Shown: positions 1-5,734 of the stretch, piece by piece | Position numbering within the stretch: position 1 is the stretch's first letter | How the letters are laid out: every line of letters begins with the position of its first letter | Source: Gammaproteobacteria bacterium | GTDB lineage: Bacteria; Pseudomonadota; Gammaproteobacteria; Xanthomonadales; Xanthomonadaceae | Assembly: GCA_012510865.1 (NCBI GenBank) | Contig: JAAZHF010000314.1 | Location: forward strand, 1-6,337 | DNA length: 6,337 nucleotides | Reading direction: 5' to 3' | Made by a program: the position numbers and the translations under genes | The notes under the pieces: generated by a model | The model's input: only the letters and a program-made list of their open reading frames with translations | Told to the model about the DNA's origin: nothing | Databases searched by the model: none

Positions 1-336
1 CACGCCGCGCAGAACGAGCTGCAGCGCGACGTTGTCGTGCACGCTGCGATCGGCCAGCAGGCGGTGGTCCTGGAACACCACGCCGACCTCGCGCCGGTGC
101 AGCGCCACGCGCCCGCCCCGGACGCGGAGCAGGTTGCGTTCACCGAACACCACCGCGCCGCGGCTGGGCCGTTCGGAGAGGTGGATCAGCTTGAGCAGGG
201 TGCTCTTGCCGGCCCCGGAGTGGCCGGTGACGAACAGCATCTCGCCCGCATCGACGCTGAAGCTGACGTCCTCGAGCGCGACCTGTCCGCCCGGGTACTG
301 CTTGCAGACGTTGTCGAAGCGGAGGACCGGCGGCAT
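1..336 (-). CDS. ftsE: Cell division ATP-binding protein FtsE (partial, N-terminal 112 residues)
   Basis: Nucleotide-binding subunit of the FtsEX ABC-type complex. It acts on the cytoplasmic face of the division septum, where FtsEX couples ATP hydrolysis to activation of periplasmic peptidoglycan hydrolases. Seen directly: the reverse strand opens with ATG at 336 (MPPVLRFDNV...), followed by YPGG at residues 14-17, a Walker A GHSGAGKST at 38-46, and a Q-loop with VVFQDHRLL at 86-94. The GHSGAGKSTLLKL and FQDH segments are typical of FtsE rather than of a generic ABC importer. The frame stays open to base 1, so Walker B, the signature motif and the H-loop (about half of a roughly 220-residue protein) lie outside the window. 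No convincing Shine-Dalgarno precedes the ATG; this start was chosen because it matches the usual FtsE N-terminus. Residue 11 is Cys where FtsE proteins often have a small residue. ftsX is expected next, beyond the edge. Confidence 0.96.
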   Translation of the reverse strand, partial: MPPVLRFDNVCKQYPGGQVALEDVSFSVDAGEMLFVTGHSGAGKSTLLKLIHLSERPSRGAVVFGERNLLRVRGGRVALHRREVGVVFQDHRLLADRSVHDNVALQLVLRGV

Positions 337-363
337 CGGGCGGCTCGAGGGAATCGGACCCCG

Positions 364-392
364 AGTATCGCTTGCCGGCCGCGACGGGGCCA
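364..392 (-). promoter_or_regulatory. Possible weak promoter ahead of ftsE
   Basis: On the minus strand GATACT (364-369) matches the sigma-70 -10 consensus at 4 of 6 positions. TGGCCC (387-392) sits 17 bases upstream as a poor -35 (3 of 6). Transcription would start about 20 bases before the ftsE ATG. ftsE may equally be transcribed by read-through from rhlB, whose stop is 90 bases upstream. Weak call. Confidence 0.25.
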
Positions 393-426
393 GACCGCAG
401 CGGTCGCGGAAGCTACGCGCGCGACG

Positions 427-2262
427 TCAGTGCCGGGAGCGCGGCGCGCGGGTCACCAGCTTGCGCAGGCCCTGGCCGATGCGGCCGAACAGCGACGGGG
501 CGTTCTCCGTCGCCGGCGCGGCCGGCTGGGGCGCCGCGGGCGGCTGCGGCTTCGGCTGCCGCGGCGTGCGCGGCTGCGCACCACGGCTGCCGCCTTCCCC
601 GCGGTCCGCGCCCTGAGCCTGGCCGTCCTGCGCCTGCTGCGGCCGGCCCTCGCCGTTGACGCGGCGTCCGCCGCGACGGCGGCGGCGCTTGCGCGGCGCG
701 CGCTCGCCTTCGGCGCCGGGAGCGCCGGCGGGCTCTCCCTGCGACGCAGCGCCAGCGGCGGTCGGCGCCGACGCGGAAGCGGCGCCGGACCCGTTCACGC
801 CCTCGGCGACCGCGGCATCGGCGGCCTCGGCGGCCGCGGCTGCGTGCGGCCGTCGGGGTCCGCGCTCCCGGCGGGCTTCGCCTTCGGGGCGCGGACCACG
901 GCTGCGGCGGCCCTCGCCGCCCTCGCCGCGCGGACCGCGGCCACGACCGGCACCGCCCTCGCGGCGGCCGCCGCCGCGACGGGCCTCGTCCGCCGCGCGC
1001 TGCTCGCGCGCCTCGCGGAAGATCTCGCTGACGCTCTCGCCTTCCTCCGCCTCCAGCTCCACGCCCTCGCGCGGCTTGCGAGGCAGGGCCGTCAGAAGTT
1101 CGGCGGTGACCGGCTCGGACGGGATCTTCTGCTCGATGTAGGCCTCGATGTCGGGCAGGCCGATGGCGTAGCGCTCGCAGGCGAAGCTGATCGCGTCGCC
1201 CTCCTCGCCCAGGCGCGCGGTGCGGCCGATGCGGTGGACGTAGTCCTCGGCGTCGAAGGGCAGGTCGTAGTTGTAGACGTACTTGACGCCATCGATGTGC
1301 AGGCCGCGGGCGGCGACGTCGGTGGCGACCAGGATCTCGAGCTGGCCGGCCTGGAACTTCTTCAGCAGGGACTCGCGCTTCTTCTGCGGCACGTCGCCCG
1401 AGAGCACGCCGACGCGGTAGCCGGCGCGCTCCAGCGCGCGTGCCACCCGCTCGACGAACACCTTGGTGTTGACGAACACCATCGTGCGCGCGCCTTCGCC
1501 GCGCGAGAGCAGGCCCAGCAGCAGCGGCAGCTTCTCCTCGTCGGCCGGGTAGTACAGCTTCTGGCGCACGCGCGCGGCGGTGATGGTCTCGGTCTCGACC
1601 ACCAGCTTCTGCGGCTCGTTCATGTGCTCGTAGGCGAGCTCGAGCACGCGGTGGCTCAGCGTGGCCGAGAACAGCAGGGTCTGGCGCTCGGTGCGCACCG
1701 GCATGCGGCGCAGAAGGAAGCGGATGTCCTTGATGAAGCCGAGGTCGAACATGCGGTCGGCTTCGTCCAGCACGCAGACCTCGCAGGCGTGCAGGCTGAC
1801 CACCTTGTGCTGCTTGACGTAGTCGATCAGCCGGCCCGGCGTCGCGATGATGACGTCCACGCCTTCCTGCAGCAGCTGCCGCTGCTTGTCGTAGTCGACG
1901 CCGCCGTAGACCAGGGCGAAGCGCAGGCCCAGCCCGGGGCCGAACTTCATCGCGTCCTTGTGGATCTGGATGGCAAGCTCGCGGGTCGGTGCCAGGATCA
2001 GCGCGCGCGGGTCCTCGGGCTTGCGCTCGGCCAGCGCCGGGCGGGTCAGCAGGCGGTTGATCACCGCGACCAGGAAGGCGAGCGTCTTTCCGGTGCCCGT
2101 CTGCGCCTGCCCGGCGACGTCGCCCCCGGGCAGCGCGACCGGCAGCGCCAGCGCCTGGATCGGCGTGCAGCGGGTGAAGCCGGCGGTTTCAAGCCCCGCC
2201 TGCAGGCGCGGGTGGAGGTCGAAGGAGGAGAAGGTGACGTCGGTAAGTGGCTTGTCGGTCAT
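427..2262 (-). CDS. rhlB: ATP-dependent DEAD-box RNA helicase RhlB, with long disordered C-terminal tail
   Basis: Cytoplasmic ATP-dependent RNA helicase that unwinds structured RNA for RNase E/PNPase in the degradosome of gammaproteobacteria. The 611-residue product shows the DEAD-box motifs in order: upstream Phe and Q motif (F11, F14, TPIQ 33-36), motif I AQTGTGKT 53-60, Ia PTREL 92-96, Ib TPGR 141-144, II DEAD 166-169, III SAT 199-201, motif IV region VFVNTK 262-267, [12 protein letters not shown] 313-323, [10 protein letters not shown] 343-350. Start ATG at 2262 gives [18 protein letters not shown], a normal RhlB N-terminus; the open frame continues upstream but only through antisense of trxA and rho. 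The core ends near residue 395, close to the length of E. coli RhlB (421). After it come an acidic/helical stretch (402-427), an RG/RGP-rich stretch (428-472), an Ala-rich stretch (473-517), the basic cluster [11 protein letters not shown] (524-534), a Gln/Pro linker and a final amphipathic segment (590-605). Divergent from trxA, as in E. coli. Confidence 0.95.
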   Translation of the reverse strand: MTDKPLTDVTFSSFDLHPRLQAGLETAGFTRCTPIQALALPVALPGGDVAGQAQTGTGKTLAFLVAVINRLLTRPALAERKPEDPRALILAPTRELAIQIHKDAMKFGPGLGLRFALVYGGVDYDKQRQLLQEGVDVIIATPGRLIDYVKQHKVVSLHACEVCVLDEADRMFDLGFIKDIRFLLRRMPVRTERQTLLFSATLSHRVLELAYEHMNEPQKLVVETETITAARVRQKLYYPADEEKLPLLLGLLSRGEGARTMVFVNTKVFVERVARALERAGYRVGVLSGDVPQKKRESLLKKFQAGQLEILVATDVAARGLHIDGVKYVYNYDLPFDAEDYVHRIGRTARLGEEGDAISFACERYAIGLPDIEAYIEQKIPSEPVTAELLTALPRKPREGVELEAEEGESVSEIFREAREQRAADEARRGGGRREGGAGRGRGPRGEGGEGRRSRGPRPEGEARRERGPRRPHAAAAAEAADAAVAEGVNGSGAASASAPTAAGAASQGEPAGAPGAEGERAPRKRRRRRGGRRVNGEGRPQQAQDGQAQGADRGEGGSRGAQPRTPRQPKPQPPAAPQPAAPATENAPSLFGRIGQGLRKLVTRAPRSRH

Positions 2263-2303
2263 TCGTCGGGAGTCTGCGCGGCGTGGCGCGCTTGCGTGGA
2301 AGG

Positions 2304-2376
2304 CGGCAGCCAAGCAGACTGCCGTGGAGATGGCGCGGCGGCTTGCCAGTCTGAAGCTCGCCCCTCCGACGGGGCG
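2304..2376 (-). promoter_or_regulatory. Hairpin cluster in the rhlB 5' leader
   Basis: Three perfect inverted repeats lie between the candidate rhlB promoter and its ATG. CGGCAG 2304-2309 pairs with CTGCCG 2319-2324 (9-base loop). CAGACTG 2315-2321 pairs with CAGTCTG 2347-2353 (25-base loop). CGCCCC 2359-2364 pairs with GGGGCG 2371-2376 (6-base loop). The first two share 2319-2321 and so are mutually exclusive. If rhlB transcription starts near 2398, all three are in its leader RNA; on the other strand they lie upstream of the likely trxA promoter. Function is inferred only. Confidence 0.35.
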
Positions 2377-2381
2377 GCCCC

Positions 2382-2412
2382 TTGAATCGGCCGCGAATCG
2401 CCCAAGTTTAGC
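2382..2412 (+). promoter_or_regulatory. Weak candidate promoter for trxA, overlapping the rhlB promoter
   Basis: TTGAAT (2382-2387) matches the -35 consensus at 4 of 6 positions. The same A/T patch used by the rhlB promoter supplies a poor -10, TTTAGC (2407-2412, 3 of 6), at a long 19-base spacing. The GC-rich remainder of the 217-bp region offers nothing clearly better, so divergent promoters sharing this patch are the simplest reading. Confidence 0.22.
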
Positions 2413-2413
2413 A
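2405..2413 (-). promoter_or_regulatory. Candidate extended -10 promoter for rhlB
   Basis: The minus strand reads TGCTAAACT: an extended TGn followed by TAAACT (4 of 6 to TATAAT), in one of the few A/T-rich patches of the divergent region. No good -35 exists at 16-18 bases (CGGCTG at 17), which is tolerable for an extended -10 promoter. It would give a leader of roughly 135 bases before the rhlB ATG. Confidence 0.4.
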
Positions 2414-2479
2414 GCTACCGCGGCCGCCAGCCGCCCCGTCCGCGGGCCCGGCACCGCCGCCCCCACGCAGGAGACCCCC

Positions 2480-2806
2480 GTGAACCAAGCCGTCATCCAC
2501 GCCAGCGACGCCGATTTCGACGCCACCGTCCTCGCTTCCAGGGAGCCGGTGCTGGTCGACTTCTGGGCGCCCTGGTGCGGCCCGTGCAAGATGATCGCGC
2601 CCGCCCTGGACGAGCTGGCGACCGAGTACGCCGGCCGCGCCAAGGTGGTGAAGATCGACATCGACCAGAACCGCGCCACCGCCCTGAAGTACCACGTCCG
2701 CTCGATCCCGATGCTGCTGCTGTTCAAGGACGGCCAGGTCCAGGCGACCCAGATCGGCGCCGTCGGCAAGCCCGTCCTGGCGCAGATGATCGACAAGGCC
2801 CTCTGA
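2480..2806 (+). CDS. trxA: Thioredoxin 1 (TrxA)
   Basis: Small cytoplasmic dithiol-disulfide oxidoreductase, reduced by thioredoxin reductase, that donates electrons to ribonucleotide reductase, methionine sulfoxide reductases, peroxiredoxins and others. The 108-residue product is full length for the family (E. coli TrxA 109). Seen directly: the active site WCGPCK at 32-37 within [16 protein letters not shown], the buried Asp at D27, the lysine of the KIDID strand at K58, the cis-proline of SIP at P77, and the Gly pair near the C-terminus (G93, G96). The residue after the cis-proline is Met78, where E. coli has Thr. Translation starts at GTG 2480: AGGAGA (2469-2474) lies 5 bases upstream and no in-frame ATG competes. 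It is divergent from rhlB and followed after 157 bp by rho on the same strand, as in E. coli. A hairpin at 2822-2845 probably reduces read-through into rho. Confidence 0.98.
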   Translation: MNQAVIHASDADFDATVLASREPVLVDFWAPWCGPCKMIAPALDELATEYAGRAKVVKIDIDQNRATALKYHVRSIPMLLLFKDGQVQATQIGAVGKPVLAQMIDKAL

Positions 2807-2821
2807 GGGCCCGGCCCCCCA

Positions 2822-2845
2822 CCCGGCTTGCCGTGGCAGGCCGGG
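2822..2845 (+). terminator. Strong hairpin after trxA (terminator or attenuator)
   Basis: A 10-bp stem (2822-2831 with 2836-2845, one G-T wobble) with a 4-base loop begins 16 bases after the trxA stop. It is very GC-rich but followed by AGTGCTAGTTTC rather than a clean T-run, so it may act as an imperfect intrinsic terminator or as an RNA 3'-end stabiliser. Its 3' half overlaps the candidate rho promoter. Confidence 0.5.
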
Positions 2846-2856
2846 AGTGCTAGTTT
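2828..2856 (+). promoter_or_regulatory. Candidate rho promoter with extended -10
   Basis: TTGCCG (2828-2833, 4 of 6 to TTGACA) is followed after exactly 17 bases by TAGTTT (2851-2856, 3 of 6 to TATAAT), preceded by the extended element TGC (2848-2850). Transcription would start near 2863 and give a leader of about 100 bases before the TTG start of rho. The -35 and spacer lie inside the trxA hairpin. Confidence 0.4.
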
Positions 2857-2885
2857 CAGCGACACCCCGGCGCGCGCTTGCGACG

Positions 2886-2930
2886 CCGCACCTTCTGCAA
2901 CACCCCACCCAGTCCATTGCCCGCCGCCCG
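2886..2930 (+). promoter_or_regulatory. C-rich, G-poor rut-like tract in the rho leader
   Basis: By hand count this 45-base stretch has 25 C and 7 G, and the core 2891-2915 has 14 C and 2 G in 25 bases, with many YC steps and no internal hairpin of note. Such unstructured C-rich, G-depleted RNA is what Rho loads on. Its place in the leader of rho itself fits the known autoregulation of rho by Rho-dependent attenuation in enterobacteria. The role here is inferred. Confidence 0.42.
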
Positions 2931-2937
2931 CACAGGG

Positions 2938-2955
2938 CGCTCGCAGCGAGCGAGG
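2938..2955 (+). promoter_or_regulatory. Hairpin abutting the rho ribosome-binding site
   Basis: CGCTCG (2938-2943) pairs with CGAGCG (2947-2952) over a 3-base loop. The last paired base is the first G of the only Shine-Dalgarno-like sequence, GAGG (2952-2955), which sits 8 bases before the TTG start. The stem could partly mask ribosome access. This GAGG also supports the TTG at 2964 over GTG at 3000, which has no comparable upstream sequence. Confidence 0.4.
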
Positions 2956-2963
2956 TTCCGCAC

Positions 2964-4679
2964 TTGTCAGACAATCCTTCCGATCCCGGCGAGAGCGCCG
3001 TGAAGCGCGTGCGCAAGGCGCGCGTGTCCAAGGCCGCCGAAGCTTCCCCGCCGGCACCGGCCCAGGCCGACGCGCCGGCCGCCAAGCCGGTCCAGGCCGA
3101 ACTCCCGGTCGACGCCCCCAGGGCGGAAAAGGCGGCGCCGGCGACCGACGCACAGCAGGCGCCTGCCCAGCAGGGCGGCCAGGGCGACGGTGACGGCGGC
3201 CAGCGCCAGCAGGGCGGCCAGGGCGACCACGACGGCGGCCAGCGCCAGCAACACGGCGGCCAGCAGCACGCCCAGCAGGGCCAGGGCGGCCGCCGCGAGC
3301 GCTTCCGCAACCGCCGCGACCGCCAGCGCGACCGCTCCCGCGACGACGGCCTGCCCACCGAGAACAACGACCAGGCCAACCGCCTGCCACCCCCGAACAT
3401 CCCCGAGGGCTTCCCGCAGTACTCGCTGTCCGACCTCAAGCGCATGCCCGCGCACAAGCTGCTGGAGATCGCCGAGCAGCTGGGCATCCACGAGGGCGTC
3501 GCCCGCGCGCGCAAGCAGGACGTCATCTTCGCCCTGCTGAAGGTGCTGACGCGCCACGGCGAGGGCGTCGTCGCCGACGGCGTGCTGGAGATCCTTCCCG
3601 ACGGCTTCGGCTTCCTCCGCGCCGCCGAGGCCAGCTACCTGGCCGGCCCGGACGACACCTACATCTCGCCGAGCCAGATCCGCCGCTTCAACCTGCGCAC
3701 GGGCGACCACCTGTCCGGCCGCATCCGCTGGCCGAAGGACGGCGAGCGCTACTTCGCGCTGAACGTGGTCTACACGATCAACGGCGAACCGCTGGAAGCG
3801 TCCAAGAACAAGGTCCTGTTCGAGAACCTGACGCCGCTGTTCCCGCGCAAGAAGTTCAAGCTCGAGCGCGGCGACGGGTCCAGCGAGGACATCGCCGGCC
3901 GGATCCTCGACCTGATGGCGCCGCAGGGCAAGGGCCAGCGCTCGCTGATCGTCTCGCCGCCCAAGGCGGGCAAGACGATCATGATGCAGCAGATCGCCAG
4001 CGCCATCACCTACAACCATCCCGACGTGCACCTGATCGTGCTGCTCATCGACGAGCGGCCCGAGGAAGTGACCGAGATGCAGCGCACCGTGCGCGGCGAG
4101 GTCATCAGCTCGACCTTCGACGAGCCGGCCGCGCGCCACGTGCAGGTCGCCGAGATGGTGATCGAGCGCGCCAAGCGCCTGGTCGAGCACAAGAAGGACG
4201 TGGTGATCCTGCTCGACTCGATCACCCGCCTGGCGCGCGCCTACAACAACGTGGTGCCGCGCTCGGGCAAGGTCCTGACCGGCGGCGTGGACGCCAACGC
4301 CATGCCCCGCCCGAAGCGCTTCTTCGGCGCCGCGCGCAACGTCGAGGAAGGCGGCAGCCTCACCATCATCGCCACCGCCCTGGTCGACACCGGCAGCGCG
4401 ATGGACAAGGTGATCTACGAGGAGTTCAAGGGCACCGGCAACTCGGAAGTGCACCTGGACCGCCGCATCACCGAGAAGCGCGGCTACCCGGCGATCAACG
4501 TCAACCAGTCCGGCACGCGCCGCGAGGACCTGCTGATCGAGCCGGAGCTGCTGCAGAAGATCTGGATCCTGCGCAAGCTGCTGCATCCGATGGACGAGCT
4601 GGCGGCGATGGAGTTCCTGCTGGACAAGATGAAGAGCACGAAGTCCAACGACGAGTTCTTCGCTTCGATGAAGCGCTGA
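2964..4679 (+). CDS. rho: Transcription termination factor Rho with long disordered N-terminal extension
   Basis: Hexameric RNA-dependent ATPase/translocase that binds C-rich nascent RNA and ends transcription. The 571-residue product aligns by eye with E. coli Rho (419) at a constant offset of 153. Domains: extension 1-153; N-terminal helical part from YSLSDLK 153-159; cold-shock-like RNA-binding domain with DGFGFLR 213-219 and [13 protein letters not shown] 236-248; ATPase with Walker A PPKAGKT 332-338 (K334 and K337 = E. coli K181 and K184), [11 protein letters not shown] 364-374, Walker B VVILLDS 413-419 (D418 = D265), Q-loop [10 protein letters not shown] around K436 (= K283), and R-loop [16 protein letters not shown]. 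The start is TTG 2964, giving [18 protein letters not shown], the style seen in Xanthomonadaceae; GAGG lies 8 bases upstream. The longer in-frame ATG at 2847 would add 39 residues read through the promoter/leader and is unlikely. The extension is Ala/Pro-rich to residue 68, Gln/Gly/Asp-rich with a tandem repeat at 69-109, then Arg/Asp-rich at 110-128. Confidence 0.98.
   Translation: MSDNPSDPGESAVKRVRKARVSKAAEASPPAPAQADAPAAKPVQAELPVDAPRAEKAAPATDAQQAPAQQGGQGDGDGGQRQQGGQGDHDGGQRQQHGGQQHAQQGQGGRRERFRNRRDRQRDRSRDDGLPTENNDQANRLPPPNIPEGFPQYSLSDLKRMPAHKLLEIAEQLGIHEGVARARKQDVIFALLKVLTRHGEGVVADGVLEILPDGFGFLRAAEASYLAGPDDTYISPSQIRRFNLRTGDHLSGRIRWPKDGERYFALNVVYTINGEPLEASKNKVLFENLTPLFPRKKFKLERGDGSSEDIAGRILDLMAPQGKGQRSLIVSPPKAGKTIMMQQIASAITYNHPDVHLIVLLIDERPEEVTEMQRTVRGEVISSTFDEPAARHVQVAEMVIERAKRLVEHKKDVVILLDSITRLARAYNNVVPRSGKVLTGGVDANAMPRPKRFFGAARNVEEGGSLTIIATALVDTGSAMDKVIYEEFKGTGNSEVHLDRRITEKRGYPAINVNQSGTRREDLLIEPELLQKIWILRKLLHPMDELAAMEFLLDKMKSTKSNDEFFASMKR
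3168..3290 (+). repeat. 39-bp in-frame tandem repeat inside rho
   Basis: Two nearly identical 39-bp units (3168-3206 and 3207-3245) encode [13 protein letters not shown] and [13 protein letters not shown]. They differ mainly at one codon (GGT/CAC), and a decayed third copy (3246-3290, starting QQHGGQQ) follows. The period is a multiple of 3, so copy-number change would lengthen or shorten the disordered Rho extension without breaking the frame. Confidence 0.85.
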
Positions 4680-4715
4680 TCCGGCCGCGGCCGCCGCCGC
4701 ACCACCCTCCCTGGA

Positions 4716-4737
4716 AAGCCCCGCAGCCGCGGGGCTT
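4716..4737. terminator. Probable bidirectional terminator between rho and the convergent TonB-like gene
   Basis: AAGCCCCGC (4716-4724) and GCGGGGCTT (4729-4737) form a perfect 9-bp stem with loop AGCC, extendable with a one-base bulge to GGAA/TTCC. On the plus strand it ends in CTTCCTCATT, and on the minus strand in CTTTCC, so each side has a short T-containing tail. It lies 36 bases past the rho stop and 2 bases past the stop of the minus-strand gene, so it can serve both. Confidence 0.75.
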
Positions 4738-4739
4738 CC

Positions 4740-5633
4740 TCATTGGCCGCCCGGGTCCCCGCCGTCGGTGCCGGTCAGCACCCGCATGCGCGTGCGGAAG
4801 GGCTGGACGTCGGCCGACGCCATGGCATCGCCGGCGAGCCGGTCGTCCGGCAGCCAGGGCGGCGACTTGCGGACACCCCGGACGAGGAACTCCCACTCGC
4901 CATAGCCGGGCATCGGCTGGCCGCGCATCGCGAAGACGATGGGGACGCGAACCGCCTGCTGCCCGACTGCGTACGGCCCTTCGCGCGGGACGCGGAAGCG
5001 CCAGTGGCGCACCGCGGCCGCCGCGCTGGCGATGAAGTCCAGCTGCTGGCGCACGGCGTCCCCGTGGTCGGCCGGCAGCGTGGTCAGGTCGACCTGTTCG
5101 GCGAAGACATCCTCGACCCGCCCTTCGGCGTCGACCAGGAGCAGCATGTAGACCTTGCCGCTGGCACCCATGCGACCCATGGTCCGCGGGTATTCGGGGC
5201 GGCGGCGGCTGGGCGCCCGCAGCCGCTGCGCCGGCGGCAGCGTTTCATGCAGCTGCACGCCATCCAGCCAGAGCACGTGGAGGCCGTCGCCAGAGGGCGA
5301 GGCGCGCACCCGGACGGTGTACGGCACTGCGTCCGCGGAAGGCGTGAAGCCATCCTCGAATTCCACCCGCCAGCCGGCGACCTGCCGGTCGAGGAAGGCG
5401 CGGACGTCCGCCGGGACCTGCCCGGCCCGGTGGAGCGAGTGCGCGGATACCGTGCCGTCGTCGGCGACGACGAGGCTGCCGCGAAGCTCCATGAATCCCT
5501 CGACGGGAAGCGTCCCTTCGCCACCTGCCGCCGGTGCGACCAGCAGTTCCGCCGCGCGTGCCCACCCGCCCGCCATCGCGAACAGCAGGGCAAGCAGTAC
5601 CTGGGCTGCGGCAAGCCTTGCAAATCGGTCCAT
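4740..5633 (-). CDS. Exported TonB C-terminal-domain-like protein, possibly with two tandem domains
   Basis: Product of 297 residues, not recognised as a named gene. Residues 1-28 look like a Sec signal peptide: positive D-R-F-A-R start, hydrophobic 8-23, AXA-type site near WARA/A. The remainder has no membrane segment, so a periplasmic location is likely. Residues 143-236 have the TonB-C layout: RRPEYPRTM, then GKVYMLLLVDAEGRVEDV, then a helix AAAAVRHWRFRV, then a last strand VRVPIVFAM. Residues 46-111 seem to repeat this in decayed form: LVVADDGTVSAHSL, then FLDRQVAGWRVEF, then YTVRVRA. True TonB has an N-terminal membrane anchor and a Pro-rich spacer; both are absent, so direct energy transduction through ExbBD is doubtful. 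Such proteins are often auto-labelled energy transducer TonB. Start ATG 5633 is backed by GGAGAGG (5638-5644). It converges on rho and is divergent from the CXXCH gene. Confidence 0.72.
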   Translation of the reverse strand: MDRFARLAAAQVLLALLFAMAGGWARAAELLVAPAAGGEGTLPVEGFMELRGSLVVADDGTVSAHSLHRAGQVPADVRAFLDRQVAGWRVEFEDGFTPSADAVPYTVRVRASPSGDGLHVLWLDGVQLHETLPPAQRLRAPSRRRPEYPRTMGRMGASGKVYMLLLVDAEGRVEDVFAEQVDLTTLPADHGDAVRQQLDFIASAAAAVRHWRFRVPREGPYAVGQQAVRVPIVFAMRGQPMPGYGEWEFLVRGVRKSPPWLPDDRLAGDAMASADVQPFRTRMRVLTGTDGGDPGGQ

Positions 5634-5643
5634 CGATCCTCTC

Positions 5644-5656
5644 CGGCATCATGCCG
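5644..5656. promoter_or_regulatory. Perfect dyad CGGCAT-C-ATGCCG (possible operator)
   Basis: Two 6-base arms around a single central base lie directly upstream of the GGAGAGG ribosome-binding site of the TonB-like gene, inside the 133-bp divergent region. The symmetry suits a dimeric regulator, but no regulator gene is in the window and no second copy was noticed. Confidence 0.25.
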
Positions 5657-5676
5657 CGGACAGGCTAGCCCATGGA

Positions 5677-5688
5677 GCGCCCGGGCGC
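5677..5688. promoter_or_regulatory. Perfect 12-bp palindrome GCGCCCGGGCGC
   Basis: Uninterrupted palindrome midway between the divergent genes and 17 bases before the candidate -35 of the plus-strand gene. In DNA this GC-rich such palindromes arise by chance fairly often, so an operator role is only a possibility. Confidence 0.2.
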
Positions 5689-5705
5689 ACGGGGGTCGGA
5701 CTTCA

Positions 5706-5734
5706 CTGACGCGGGCCCGGCGATGCGCAATACT
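5706..5734 (+). promoter_or_regulatory. Candidate sigma-70-type promoter for the CXXCH gene
   Basis: CTGACG (5706-5711, 4 of 6 to TTGACA) and AATACT (5729-5734, 4 of 6 to TATAAT) are separated by exactly 17 bases. The predicted start near 5741 leaves a short leader of about 26 bases containing the ribosome-binding site GGAGGGG (5757-5763). No comparably good promoter was seen for the minus-strand gene. Confidence 0.42.

Noticed and set aside
345..364. T-arm-like sequence on the minus strand between rhlB and ftsE (GGTCCGATTCCCTCG), suggesting a tRNA
   Set aside because: No matching acceptor stem, D-arm or anticodon arm could be assembled around it; it is only a 6-bp hairpin with one wobble and no T-run.
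379..409. Inverted repeat CCGCGAC/GTCGCGG just after the rhlB stop as a terminator
   Set aside because: The 17-base loop and absence of a following T-run make an intrinsic terminator unlikely, so ftsE may be partly co-transcribed with rhlB.
37..2385. A 782-codon open frame on the plus strand, antisense to ftsE and rhlB
   Set aside because: It covers the opposite strand of two unmistakable genes. Its product is a monotonous Ala/Gly/Val/Asp/Gln/Arg mixture with no family motif, as expected from GC-rich third codon positions.
1958..2479. Upstream extension of the trxA frame to 282 codons
   Set aside because: The extra 174 codons are antisense to rhlB and cross the divergent intergenic region. 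GTG 2480 has a good AGGAGA and yields a full-length thioredoxin.
2833..2853. Tiny frame GTG...TAG ahead of rho as a possible rhoL-like leader peptide
   Set aside because: Six sense codons, no ribosome-binding site, and it lies inside the trxA hairpin and candidate rho promoter.
2263..3390. Upstream extension of the rhlB frame to 987 codons
   Set aside because: The extra 376 codons run antisense through trxA and the start of rho, whereas ATG 2262 gives a normal RhlB N-terminus.
2967..4586. A 539-codon open frame on the minus strand, antisense to rho
   Set aside because: Its product is low-complexity (runs of Ala, Leu, Val, Asp, His) with no motif, no ribosome-binding site and no start in a sensible place. 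It mirrors the codon pattern of rho.
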